64,000 bases of DNA from JAFGOG01 sp034429215 (lineage in GTDB: Bacteria; Chloroflexota; Anaerolineae; JAAYZQ01). Within the stretch, counting starts at the first letter, position 1, and each line of letters opens with the position of its first letter. The stretch is from contig DAOUGI010000125.1 of assembly GCA_034429215.1 (NCBI GenBank), forward strand, positions 1-64,000, read 5' to 3'. The position numbers and the translations under genes are program-made. The notes below the pieces were generated by a model that ran no database searches, was not told where the DNA came from, and saw nothing but the letters and a program-made list of their open reading frames with translations. Positions 50,350 to 58,667 of the stretch are shown here, piece after piece.

Positions 50350-50359
50350 GTGGTATAAT
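50350..50359 (+). promoter_or_regulatory. Extended -10 promoter element of the second ABC-F gene
   Basis: GTGGTATAAT 24 bases before the ATG, with TTGGCC about 18 bases upstream as a weak -35. The same ten-base element occurs several times in the window. Confidence 0.65.
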
Positions 50360-50382
50360 CGATCCGGTCGGAGATTGAGTTT

Positions 50383-52284
50383 ATGTCTATCATCATTGCC
50401 GAACGGATCGCCAAATCGTACGATCCATACGACATCTTCTGGGACGTGTCGTGCAGCGTGGCTCACGGCGACCGGATCGCTCTGGTAGGCCGCAACGGCA
50501 CGGGCAAGACAACGCTGCTGCGCATCCTGGCCGGTTTCGACCAAGCGACCAGCGGCTATGTGCACCGCGCCAAGAGCCTGCGCATCGGCTTTTTGGCCCA
50601 GGAGGCGACGCTGGACGGCGATCGGACCCTGTGGCAGGAGATGATGACCGCCTTTGAGCCCCTGCGGGCCATGGAAGCCCGCCTACACGACATGGAGGCC
50701 GAGATGGCCGACCCCGCTCGCGCCGACGAAGTGTTGGCTGCCTATTCGCCGCTGCGCGAGCAGTTCGAGGACCTGGGCGGCTATACCTACGAAGATCGGG
50801 CCCAACAGGTGCTGATCGGCCTCGGCTTTCCACGCCAGGATCACCAGATTCCGCTCAACTATCTGAGCGGCGGGCAAAAGACGCGGGCGATTTTGGCCCG
50901 TCTCCTGCTCGAATCACCCGACCTGTTGCTGCTGGACGAGCCGACCAACCACCTCGACCTGCAGGCGATCGAGTGGCTGGAAGGGTATCTGAACAATTGG
51001 GAGGGGACGGTCGTGCTGGTGGCCCACGATCGCTACTTTATGGATCGGGTGGTGCACAAGGTGTGGGAGCTGTCCTTTGGCGGGCTCGACACCTATTCCG
51101 GCAACTATAGCCACTATGTGCGGCAACGGACCGAGCGCTACGAGCGGCGGATGAAGGAATATCGCGCCCAGCAGGAGTTCATCGCCAAGGAGGCGGACTT
51201 TATCCAGCGCTATATGGCCGCGGAGCGCACCGGCCAGGCTCAGGGCCGGCTCAAGCGGCTGGAACGGTTCAAAGAGGACGAGGCGATCGACCGGCCCCGC
51301 CTGGAACAGACGATCAAGCTGCGGCTGCAAACACCGCTCCGCAGCGGCGACAAGGTGCTGTGGACTCAGGACCTGGCCATCGGCTACGATCGCGCCAACC
51401 CTCTGTTCCGGTGTCCAGATCTGGATCTCCGGCGTGGGGAGTGCGTGGCGCTGTTGGGACCGAACGGTTCGGGCAAGACGACCTTTCTGAAGACTGTGCT
51501 GGGCCAGATGGGACCACTGGCCGGCTATGCCCGGCTGGGGGCCAGCCTCAAAATCGGCTACTATGCCCAGGTACACACCGACCTGGACCCCAACAAGAGC
51601 GTGCTCGACACGATCCTGGAGGTCCAGAACCTGCCGTTGGTGGAAGCCCGCACCTACCTGGCTCGTTACCTGTTCACCGGCGACGATGTGTTCAAGCGGA
51701 TCGGAGACCTGTCGGGCGGCGAGCGGAGTCGGGTCGCCCTGGCCAAGCTGGTGATGCTGCGGGCCAATTTCCTGCTGCTCGACGAGCCGACCAACCACCT
51801 GGACATTGCCAGCCAGGAGGTGCTGGAAGAGGTGCTCGACGACTTTCCCGGCACGATCCTGCTGGTGACCCACGACCGGTACCTGGTGGATCGGCTGGCC
51901 AGCCAACTGTGGATCGTCGAGCCCGACGGCCGGTCCATGCGTGTCTTTAAGGGTACGTGGGCGCGATATGTCGAGATGCGCGAGCGGGAGCGCGAGGTAC
52001 CCCAGGCCCGCCAGGCAAAGGACAAGGCGTTCGAGGCTCAGCGCCAGGCCAAGCGCGACGAACAGCGCGCCCGCCGCGAGCAGGAGGCGCAGGAACAACG
52101 GTTGGCCGAAACAGAGGCCGAGATCCACCGCCTGGAGCAGGAGCTGAGGGCGCTGGAGGAGCAGATTACTGCGGCCACGGCGGCCCAGGAGGCGATGCGC
52201 CTCCACGAGCTGGGCACGTTGTACGCCGAGCTACAGTCTCAATTGCAGGTGCAGCTAGACCTGTGGGCAGAGACGGCCGGATGA
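50383..52284 (+). CDS. ABC-F family ATPase (Uup-like)
   Basis: The 633-residue protein has two ATP-binding domains, each with full motifs: GRNGTGKTTLLRILAG, LSGGQKTRAILA and LLLLDEPTNHLDL in the first; GPNGSGKTTFLKTVLG, LSGGERSRVALAKL and LLLDEPTNHLDI in the second. A C-terminal charged coiled coil (residues 535-615; rich in Glu, Arg and Gln) matches the Uup-type extension. It binds the ribosome and modulates translation; Uup-type members are not drug specific. No attenuator precedes it, unlike the ABC-F at 30290. The stop overlaps the coaE start. Confidence 0.93.
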   Translation: MSIIIAERIAKSYDPYDIFWDVSCSVAHGDRIALVGRNGTGKTTLLRILAGFDQATSGYVHRAKSLRIGFLAQEATLDGDRTLWQEMMTAFEPLRAMEARLHDMEAEMADPARADEVLAAYSPLREQFEDLGGYTYEDRAQQVLIGLGFPRQDHQIPLNYLSGGQKTRAILARLLLESPDLLLLDEPTNHLDLQAIEWLEGYLNNWEGTVVLVAHDRYFMDRVVHKVWELSFGGLDTYSGNYSHYVRQRTERYERRMKEYRAQQEFIAKEADFIQRYMAAERTGQAQGRLKRLERFKEDEAIDRPRLEQTIKLRLQTPLRSGDKVLWTQDLAIGYDRANPLFRCPDLDLRRGECVALLGPNGSGKTTFLKTVLGQMGPLAGYARLGASLKIGYYAQVHTDLDPNKSVLDTILEVQNLPLVEARTYLARYLFTGDDVFKRIGDLSGGERSRVALAKLVMLRANFLLLDEPTNHLDIASQEVLEEVLDDFPGTILLVTHDRYLVDRLASQLWIVEPDGRSMRVFKGTWARYVEMREREREVPQARQAKDKAFEAQRQAKRDEQRARREQEAQEQRLAETEAEIHRLEQELRALEEQITAATAAQEAMRLHELGTLYAELQSQLQVQLDLWAETAG

Positions 52285-53471
52285 AACGCCGCCACTTTCT
52301 GATCGGGCTGACGGGCAACATCGCCACGGGCAAGAGCCTGGTGGCGCAGATGCTGGGCGAGCTGGGGGCGCGGGTGATCGACGCCGACCAGGTTGCCCAT
52401 GCCGTGATGCTGCCGGGCGGTCCGGCCTATGGCGGGGTGGTCGAGGCGTTTGGCGCCGGTATTCTGAGCAAGGCGGAGGGCGACGGCACGATCGACCGGG
52501 CCAAGCTGGGGGCCATCGTGTTTGGCGACCCGGCCGCTCTGCTGCGCCTGGAGCAAATCGTCCACCCGGCCACGGTGGCCGCGGTGAACCGCCTGATCGC
52601 CGCCGCGGATGAACAGGTGGTGGTGATCGAGGCGATCAAGCTGATCGAGGCGGGCATGCACCGCCGCTACGAAACGCTGTGGGTGGTCACGGCGCCGCGC
52701 GAGGTTCAGATTGCCAGGTTGACGGCCAGCCGAGGGCTGAGCGAGGCCGAGGCGGTGCTGCGGGTCGATGCCCAGCCACCCCAGGCCGAAAAGGCAGCGC
52801 TGGCCGACCTGGTCATCGTCAACGACGGCAGCGCGACAGACCTTCGCCTCAAGGTCGAGGCTGCCTGGGCAGAGGTGAGACGCCGGGTGTGGTACGGACA
52901 AGGAGCAGGGCAAATGAGCGAGCAAAAGAGCCAGGTGCAGAGGAGCGTCAAAAAGCCCAAGGCCGGGCAAGGCCCTGCGGCCGAGATAGAGGTCCGGCGG
53001 GGCAGGAGGAGCGACGTGGCGGGCATCGTGGTCCTGGTCCGGCAGGCCACGCAGGGCAAGGGCGCCGTGGAGGAGGCCGAGGTGCTCGACTGGCTGTTCG
53101 GCAAAGGGCTGCTGGTGGCCGTCCAGGGTGAACAGGTGGTGGGGGTGGCCGCCTGGCAGACTGAGAACCTGTTGTCGGTCACCGACCGGTTCTACGTCTA
53201 TCCGGCCAAGCTGCGCGCCGCGGCCGGCAGTCGCCTGTTGGCGGCCATCGAGGCAGCGGTGAACGTGCTGATGTGCGAGGCCAACGTCATGATTTTGCCG
53301 CCACATACCTCGAAGGCGGTCCGCACTTTTCTCAACAAGCAGGGCTACGAAGCCAAGGCTTATCAGGAGCTGCACCGCATCTGGCGGGAGGTGCTTGGTG
53401 AGTTTGTCGCCGACCAGCCGGACCTGATGGTCAAGCGGCTGCGCGAAAAGATGATCATGGCCCCGATTTAG
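52281..53471 (+). CDS. coaE: Dephospho-CoA kinase fused to a GNAT-like domain
   Basis: Residues 1-205 are CoaE: the P-loop GLTGNIATGKSLV, DADQVAH, VHPATVAAVNRL and LADLVIVNDGS. CoaE adds the 3' phosphate in the last step of coenzyme A synthesis. A charged linker (residues 210-235) leads to a C-terminal domain (VRRGRRSDVAGIVVLVRQAT, YVYPAKLRAAAGSRLLAAIE) that resembles a GNAT acetyltransferase, which would use acetyl-CoA. The fusion gives 396 residues, about twice normal CoaE length. The ATG at 52281 overlaps the ABC-F stop (ATGA). Confidence 0.92.
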   Translation: MKRRHFLIGLTGNIATGKSLVAQMLGELGARVIDADQVAHAVMLPGGPAYGGVVEAFGAGILSKAEGDGTIDRAKLGAIVFGDPAALLRLEQIVHPATVAAVNRLIAAADEQVVVIEAIKLIEAGMHRRYETLWVVTAPREVQIARLTASRGLSEAEAVLRVDAQPPQAEKAALADLVIVNDGSATDLRLKVEAAWAEVRRRVWYGQGAGQMSEQKSQVQRSVKKPKAGQGPAAEIEVRRGRRSDVAGIVVLVRQATQGKGAVEEAEVLDWLFGKGLLVAVQGEQVVGVAAWQTENLLSVTDRFYVYPAKLRAAAGSRLLAAIEAAVNVLMCEANVMILPPHTSKAVRTFLNKQGYEAKAYQELHRIWREVLGEFVADQPDLMVKRLREKMIMAPI

Positions 53472-53481
53472 GGAGGGATGG

Positions 53482-53700
53482 ATGAAGCTCAAGGATTTCG
53501 CAAACCGGCATCCACGGCTGTCGATGTGGATCGTGTTGGCGGTTGGGATGGTGATCATCCTGATCTGGGCGGCCAAAGATGTGGGGCTGCTGGCCGGGCA
53601 GTGGGCAGCGCTGATCGCAGCCACCATTCTGCTGGCCGGGCTGTGTGCGTGGATCGCCGGGTGGAGCAGCAACGGCGAAGAAGAAAAGCCCCAGGCTTGA
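53482..53700 (+). CDS. Small two-helix membrane protein
   Basis: The 72-residue protein has two membrane segments (LSMWIVLAVGMVIILIWAA and WAALIAATILLAGLCAWIAG). GGGAGGGATGG directly precedes ATG 53482, ten bases after coaE. It is probably co-transcribed with coaE. No function known. Confidence 0.78.
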   Translation: MKLKDFANRHPRLSMWIVLAVGMVIILIWAAKDVGLLAGQWAALIAATILLAGLCAWIAGWSSNGEEEKPQA

Positions 53701-53853
53701 CGGCCGGAGGGTGTGGTGATTTCAAAAACCTCAAGGCCCCGTAAAGCTCGGGGGTGGGGTGGGTTGTCGCGGTTCGGTCCTCGCTTAGACCTCAAAAATA
53801 TTACACTAGAACTTAAGATTTAGAAATTTTAACCTAAAAATCTTTTCAACCTA

Positions 53854-53904
53854 TTGACAAAATATTAAATCTGTGCTAGAATATCTCACAGATGGGTGAG
53901 ATAT
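53854..53904 (+). promoter_or_regulatory. Promoter with operator-like palindrome starting the MFS/SHOCT island
   Basis: TTGACA (53854-53859), a 17-base spacer and TAGAAT (53877-53882) lie in an AT-rich stretch (about 53780-53930) unlike the GC-rich flanks. An inverted repeat ATATCTCAC (53881-53889) / GTGAGATAT (53896-53904) overlaps the -10 and the expected transcript start, the position of a repressor operator. It could equally be a 5' hairpin, since TTTTC follows. The gene at 53942 begins 37 bases later with AGGAGGTG. Confidence 0.75.
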
Positions 53905-53941
53905 TTTTCTGTCACCCAAAGAAGAAGCAGGAGGTGCAAGC

Positions 53942-54202
53942 ATGGATCCGAGATTTAACCTCTGGCAAGGCTGGTTCGAGACAGAGGCGGTGGCAATGGA
54001 ACACCGCAAGGGCCGCGCCGGCCTGGCGGAAGAGCGGTGGTTGGTCCCCACGGCGACAGCGGGGGACGGGTGCCATCGCCTTGACCACCGTGCACTGCGA
54101 TGGGTAGGGCGCAGCCTGGTTCGCTGGGGATGGCGTCTCCAGCAGCGCCACGATGCGGCAAGCCAAATCCCTACGTTTTATCCCGCAAAAAGCATCCACT
54201 AG
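53942..54202 (+). CDS. Small basic/aromatic protein, first gene of the island
   Basis: The 86-residue protein begins MDPRFNLWQGWFETEAVAME and is rich in tryptophan, arginine and histidine. AGGAGGTG lies seven bases before the ATG. I do not recognise a family. It is probably soluble and may pair with the DUF2089 protein that follows after 36 bases. The operator-like palindrome precedes it. A frameshift inside is possible, because residues 50-75 read better as a helix pair in isolation than with the N-terminus, but I cannot show one. Confidence 0.6.
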   Translation: MDPRFNLWQGWFETEAVAMEHRKGRAGLAEERWLVPTATAGDGCHRLDHRALRWVGRSLVRWGWRLQQRHDAASQIPTFYPAKSIH

Positions 54203-54238
54203 GCGAAAATGAGATAGGTTCGTGAAGGAGGCAAGAAA

Positions 54239-54613
54239 ATGTTCCCTGTGATAGGTCGTTGTCCGGTGTGTGGCGATACGCTGACCGTGGCCCGTCTTCA
54301 TTGCCGGAGCTGCGATACAAGCCTGGAGGGGCAGTTTAGCCTGGGCCGCTTTTACCGGCTTTCCCCCGAGCAGATGGCATTCATCGAGACGTTCATCCGC
54401 TGTGAGGGCAGGCTGAACCGGGTCCAGGAAGAGATGGCCATCTCGTATCCCACCGCCCGAGGGCGGTTGATCGAAGTGATCCGCGCCCTCGGTTACGACG
54501 TTGTCGAAGAGCCGGCCCCGATCCCTGTCGAAGACCGCAAGGTCATTCTCGAACAGTTGGCCCGGGGTGAGATCTCTTCTCAAGCGGCAGTTGAACTACT
54601 CAAAGGCAAGTAG
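54239..54613 (+). CDS. DUF2089 family transcription regulator
   Basis: The 124-residue protein has an N-terminal zinc ribbon (CPVCGDTLTVARLHCRSC, two CxxC) and a C-terminal helix-turn-helix (LSPEQMAFIETFIRCEGRLN, MAISYPTARGRLIEVIRALG) of the DUF2089 kind. These proteins resemble region-4-like DNA binders. AAGGAGGCAAG lies just upstream of the ATG. The last 20 residues (ARGEISSQAAVELLKGK) resemble the SHOCT-like motif found in the three partner proteins downstream. It is a plausible regulator of this gene set, perhaps acting at the palindrome at 53881-53904. Confidence 0.88.
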   Translation: MFPVIGRCPVCGDTLTVARLHCRSCDTSLEGQFSLGRFYRLSPEQMAFIETFIRCEGRLNRVQEEMAISYPTARGRLIEVIRALGYDVVEEPAPIPVEDRKVILEQLARGEISSQAAVELLKGK

Positions 54614-54622
54614 GAGAGGGAA

Positions 54623-56074
54623 ATGAGCGAGAAACAGATTCAGTTGGCAGAGGGCGCCGAGGTAACGCTGCTGGAGATGGCGGGCGACCTCAAGGTGAGT
54701 GGCTGGGACGAGGCGTATGTCCAGGTCGAGCTGGACAGTGACGAGGAAAAGGATCTGGTGATCGGCGAATCGCCCAGCGGGCCGGAGCTGTCGGCCCGCG
54801 CCTCGTGCGAGGTGTGGGTGCCGGCCGGGACGCCGGTGACCGTCGGGCAGGCGAGGGGCAACGTGAAGGTCCGGGAGATGCAGGCGACCTTTAAAGCCGA
54901 GCAGGTGAGCGGCGACCTGAAGCTCAGCAACATGGGCGAGGCGGCGATCGACACGGTGCACGGCAACTTGAAGGCGAGCGACCTGTCGTCGCTGCGGGTG
55001 ACGGATGTCGTGGCCGGAAACGCGAGCGTGAAGCAGGTGGAGAGCGTCGACCTGCGAGCCGTCCATGGCAACCTGCGGGCCAAGGCGCTTGGCCTCCTGC
55101 GCGTGGGCCATGTGGCCGGCCAGGTGGTGGTCAAGGATGTCGAGGGACCGGTGAGCGCCGAGCAGGTGGACGGCAGCGCCGTCCTGAAGGATGTCGGCGG
55201 CATGGTGGTCCTCGACAAGGTGGCGGGCAACCTGGTGGCACGCGACCTGTTGGGCGGGGTCAAGGCCGGCAGGATCGACGGCAACCTGGTTTTGGGCGGG
55301 GATCTGGGCAGCGGCTGCACCTACCAGTTTCGAACCAGCGGCAACGCAGCGCTAAAGCTGGCGGAGGATGCCAACGCAAGCTTGATGCTCAAGGCAGGCG
55401 GCCGGGTCATGTCTACCGCGACACTGACCGAAGAGGAGCGGACCGAAAACAGCCTGAGCGGCATCCTGGGCGACGGCGGCACTGAGCTGAGCGTCGAGGC
55501 TGACGGCAATGTCAGTCTAGGTCACCCCGGGCGGGGGACGTGCTGCGAAGACGAGGAGGAGATGTGGGACGAGGGTGAAGACGAGCTCGGGCGGGCCGGC
55601 TTTTCCCTGGGCGACGAGATCTCACGCCAGGTGGAGCAGAGCCTGCGGGCCATCGATGTGGAGGAGATCAGCCGCAGGGCCAGCGAGGAGATCGAGCGGG
55701 CCATGACGCAGATGCGGGCCAAGCTCGAGTCGATAGATTGGGCACGGGTCGGCTACCAGGCCGAGGGGGCGATGGAGCGGGCGCTGGGGCAGATGCAGCG
55801 CGAGCTGGACCGGCTGTCTGAAAAGGCGGCCCGCCAGCAGGAAAAGATGCAGCGCGCGGCCGAGCAGCGGCAGCGGCAGGCGGAACGGCAGGCGGAACGG
55901 CAGCGGCGACCCGCCGCCAGGGTACAAACGATGCCCTGGCAGGCCGGCCAGCCCACGCCGGCGCCCATGCCGGCGCCCTCGTTCGACGAGGAGCGTCTGA
56001 GCATCCTGACGATGGTGGAGCAGGGTCAGATCACGATCCAGGAAGCCGAGACCCTGCTGGATGCGTTGAGATAG
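54623..56074 (+). CDS. DUF4097-like polymer/adhesin protein with C-terminal SHOCT-like domain
   Basis: The 483-residue protein has an N-terminal beta-helix-like repeat region (residues 1-215; ALKVSG, LKLSNMG and LKASDLSSL repeats of about 20-30 residues), an acidic stretch, a long charged coiled coil (residues 300-430; RQAERQAERQRRP), and at the end DEERLSILTMVEQGQITIQE, the SHOCT-like motif. It has no signal peptide or membrane segment. This architecture is close to Chloroflexota DUF4097 proteins. The same SHOCT-like motif starts two smaller proteins downstream. GGAGAGGG precedes the ATG. Confidence 0.83.
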   Translation: MSEKQIQLAEGAEVTLLEMAGDLKVSGWDEAYVQVELDSDEEKDLVIGESPSGPELSARASCEVWVPAGTPVTVGQARGNVKVREMQATFKAEQVSGDLKLSNMGEAAIDTVHGNLKASDLSSLRVTDVVAGNASVKQVESVDLRAVHGNLRAKALGLLRVGHVAGQVVVKDVEGPVSAEQVDGSAVLKDVGGMVVLDKVAGNLVARDLLGGVKAGRIDGNLVLGGDLGSGCTYQFRTSGNAALKLAEDANASLMLKAGGRVMSTATLTEEERTENSLSGILGDGGTELSVEADGNVSLGHPGRGTCCEDEEEMWDEGEDELGRAGFSLGDEISRQVEQSLRAIDVEEISRRASEEIERAMTQMRAKLESIDWARVGYQAEGAMERALGQMQRELDRLSEKAARQQEKMQRAAEQRQRQAERQAERQRRPAARVQTMPWQAGQPTPAPMPAPSFDEERLSILTMVEQGQITIQEAETLLDALR

Positions 56075-56088
56075 ATCCTCCATTTTTC

Positions 56089-56122
56089 TTTCTCAGCAGC
56101 GGCGTGGGCCGCTGCTGAGAAA
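56089..56122 (+). other. Intergenic RNA hairpin
   Basis: A perfect 15-bp inverted repeat (56089-56103 with 56108-56122) with a four-base loop lies between the DUF4097-like gene and the MFS gene. No T-run follows on the plus strand, so it is not a terminator there. It may be an mRNA processing or stability element. Confidence 0.6.
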
Positions 56123-56146
56123 GGAGGGAGGAAGGAGAAGCCGGAA

Positions 56147-57460
56147 TTGGAAGCCAAGAAGTGGGCAGGGCGGTTTTTCAGCATCTGGACGGGGCAGGCC
56201 TTGTCGCTGGTGGGCAGCAGCGTGGCCCAGTTTGCGCTGGTGTGGTGGGTGACCACGCTCACCGGCTCGGCGACGGTGCTGGCCACGGCGACGCTGGTGG
56301 CCGTGCTGCCGGGGGTGTTCATCGGCCCGATCGCCGGAGCCTACGTGGACCGCTGGAACCGCCGGATGGTGATGATGGTCGCCGACGGGGTCGTGGCGGC
56401 GGCTGCCCTGGCGCTGGCTTACCTGTTCTGGAGCGGGTCGATGCAGGTATGGCACCTGTACGTGGTGATGGCGGTGCGGGCGATCGGCGGGAGCTTTCAC
56501 TGGCCGGCGATGCAGGCTTCGACGACGCTGATGGTGCCCCAAGAGCACTTGTCGCGCATCGCCGGGCTGAACCAGACGCTGAACGGGGTGATGAGCATCG
56601 CCGGGCCGCCGCTGGGCGCGCTGCTGATGGCGGTGATGCCGCTGTATGGGATCATGCTGATCGACGTGGGCACGGCGGCGACGGCCATCCTGCCGCTGCT
56701 CTTTGTCCAGATCCCGCAGCCACAGCGATCGGCCGGCGTGGAGGCCGCGACCGCCGAGGGGAAGAAGCTGTCGATCTGGTCCGACGTGGCCGAGGGGCTG
56801 CGCTACGTGTGGAGCTGGCCCGGGCTGTTCATGATCCTGATCGCGGCGATGATCATCAACTTTGTGATGGCGCCGGCCAGCTCGCTGATGCCGCTGTTGG
56901 TTACGAAGCACTTTGGCGGGGACGCCCTGCAATTGGGCACGCTAGAAGCAGCCTGGGGGATCGGCGTGATCGCCGGCGGCCTGTTCCTGAGCGCCTGGGG
57001 CGGCTTTCGCCGGCGGATCTATACGACGCTGGTGGGGGTGACGCTGATGGGGGCGGGGATCATCGTCACGGGGCTGGCGCCGTCGACCATGTTCTGGCTG
57101 GCGATCGCCGGCAATGCCATCGCCGGGTTTATGAACCCGATCACCAACGGGCCGCTGTTCGCCGTGCTGCAAGCGACGGTCGCCCCCGACTATCAGGGGC
57201 GGGTGTTCACCGTGGTGAACAGCCTGGCTTCGGCCATGATGCCGCTGAGCCTGGCGGTGGCCGGACCGCTGGCCGATTGGCTGGGCATACGCGCCTGGTA
57301 CGTGATAGGCGGGCTGTCGTGCGTGGCGATGGGGGTGGTGGCCCGCTTTATCCCGGCCATCGTGAACCTGGAGCAGAACCACAAAGGGCATGCCGCCGGG
57401 GAGCAGGCGCTGGTTCCCGCGATGGTTGAGGTTGTGGCAGTCGACGTGGATGTCCTTTAA
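56147..57460 (+). CDS. MFS transporter 1 (MFS_3-like)
   Basis: The 437-residue protein has 12 likely membrane segments and the MFS loop signatures VDRWNRRMVM and an inner repeat. The TTG start at 56147 is preceded by AAGGAGAAG. It resembles enterobactin-exporter/EntS-type or macrolide MFS proteins. It is the first of three MFS genes in this island (with 58660 and 61126); the three differ in sequence, so they are not recent copies. Substrate unknown; export of a small molecule or drug is likely. Confidence 0.9.
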   Translation: MEAKKWAGRFFSIWTGQALSLVGSSVAQFALVWWVTTLTGSATVLATATLVAVLPGVFIGPIAGAYVDRWNRRMVMMVADGVVAAAALALAYLFWSGSMQVWHLYVVMAVRAIGGSFHWPAMQASTTLMVPQEHLSRIAGLNQTLNGVMSIAGPPLGALLMAVMPLYGIMLIDVGTAATAILPLLFVQIPQPQRSAGVEAATAEGKKLSIWSDVAEGLRYVWSWPGLFMILIAAMIINFVMAPASSLMPLLVTKHFGGDALQLGTLEAAWGIGVIAGGLFLSAWGGFRRRIYTTLVGVTLMGAGIIVTGLAPSTMFWLAIAGNAIAGFMNPITNGPLFAVLQATVAPDYQGRVFTVVNSLASAMMPLSLAVAGPLADWLGIRAWYVIGGLSCVAMGVVARFIPAIVNLEQNHKGHAAGEQALVPAMVEVVAVDVDVL

Positions 57461-57554
57461 CAATTGAATGACGGTATAGATGGGCGCTCGATCTGTCGAT
57501 CTGGGCCGGCTGTGCTATAATGGGCAAATCCTAGCACAGGATTCCAGTTCGACT

Positions 57555-58667
57555 ATGGTTGTGGCGGCGACGACTGAACATAAAGGAGCGGCGCAAGGCT
57601 GGGTGCGGCCACTGGACCCTACAAAGGACATGGGGGCCGTGGCTCAGTTGATCGAGTTGGCCTTTGGCGAAGAGATGGACAGCCAAGGCCGGGCCGCCCT
57701 GCGCGACATGCGCTGGATGTCGCGCATGTCGCCGCTGGTGTGGTGGTGGGCACAGGCCGATCCCAGCTTCCGGGAGACGTACAACGGGTTTGTGTGGGAG
57801 GAGCCTGGCGAAAGGGGAAAATCCTCAAAGGGCAGGCTTACTCACCCCCCAAAGGGAGAGGGAAAGAGGATGGTGGTCGGGAACGCCAGCCTGATGCCCT
57901 GCCCGGGCAGCCGTTACCGGTGGGTGATCTGCAACGTTGTGGTCCGCGAGGAGTACCGGCGACAGGGGATCGCCCGGCGGCTGATGGAAGAGACGATCTC
58001 CGAGGCGCGGCGTCAAGGGGCAGAAGAGGCGGTGCTCCAGGTCTACCGGGATAACCTGCCGGCGATGCGCCTGTACACCGACCTGGGGTTCCAGCCGTTA
58101 AGCGGCGAGATGGGGCTGCGCCTGGCGGCGGCCGGGCCGGTGGATGTGCTGGATGCGGCGGGTTACGAGCTACGGCACTGCCAACCGGGATCCCTCACGG
58201 AGGGTTCTTTTCGAGATGGGCAGGCGGCCTATCACCTGGCCAGCCTGGCCATCCCAGCGGCGCAGCAGTGGCTCAAGCCGGTGCGGGCGGGGGAGTATGA
58301 GGTGGACTGGCTGACCCACCTGGGAGAGAGGCTGGCCGACCTGGCGGCCGGGCGGCGGAGATATCGCCTGATGGCGTTCAAGGGCGACGAACCGGCAGCG
58401 CTGGTGGGTGTGGAGGCGGCCCTGCGGCGAGGAGCGCACAGCCTGAAGCTGTTGATCCACCCCAAGCACCGCGGCAAGCTGGAGCCGATGCTGGTCAGCC
58501 GGGCGCTGGCGATGCTGGCCGAGCTGCCGGGCAGGGAGGTGGAGGCGACGGTCATGACCGACGATACTGCCGCCATCCAGGCGCTGGGGAGCTATGGTTT
58601 TCGGGAAAAGCGGACGCTGCTGACCATGTCGTACAGGCTGACGGGAAAAGACCGGGACCATGAATAG
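57555..58667 (+). CDS. GNAT acetyltransferase with repeat insert
   Basis: I take ATG 57555 as start, since a TGCTATAAT extended -10 lies at 57513-57521 and a longer frame would start inside the promoter region. The 370-residue protein has a first GNAT domain with VVREEYRRQGIARRLMEETI and RLYTDLGFQPLSGEMGLRL, and a second, degenerate GNAT half with LLIHPKHRGKLEPMLVSRAL. Residues around 94-104 (RLTHPPKGEGKR) come from a low-complexity repeat also present near the window's end. The gene sits between two MFS genes. The last codons overlap the next MFS start. Confidence 0.84.
   Translation: MVVAATTEHKGAAQGWVRPLDPTKDMGAVAQLIELAFGEEMDSQGRAALRDMRWMSRMSPLVWWWAQADPSFRETYNGFVWEEPGERGKSSKGRLTHPPKGEGKRMVVGNASLMPCPGSRYRWVICNVVVREEYRRQGIARRLMEETISEARRQGAEEAVLQVYRDNLPAMRLYTDLGFQPLSGEMGLRLAAAGPVDVLDAAGYELRHCQPGSLTEGSFRDGQAAYHLASLAIPAAQQWLKPVRAGEYEVDWLTHLGERLADLAAGRRRYRLMAFKGDEPAALVGVEAALRRGAHSLKLLIHPKHRGKLEPMLVSRALAMLAELPGREVEATVMTDDTAAIQALGSYGFREKRTLLTMSYRLTGKDRDHE
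57841..57863 (+). repeat. Dispersed palindromic repeat inside the GNAT gene
   Basis: CTCACCCCCCAAAGGGAGAGGG inside the GNAT coding region resembles the two CCCTCTCCCC..GGGGAGAGGG palindromes at 63850-63910. It is translated in frame as LTHPPKGEGKR. Confidence 0.65.
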
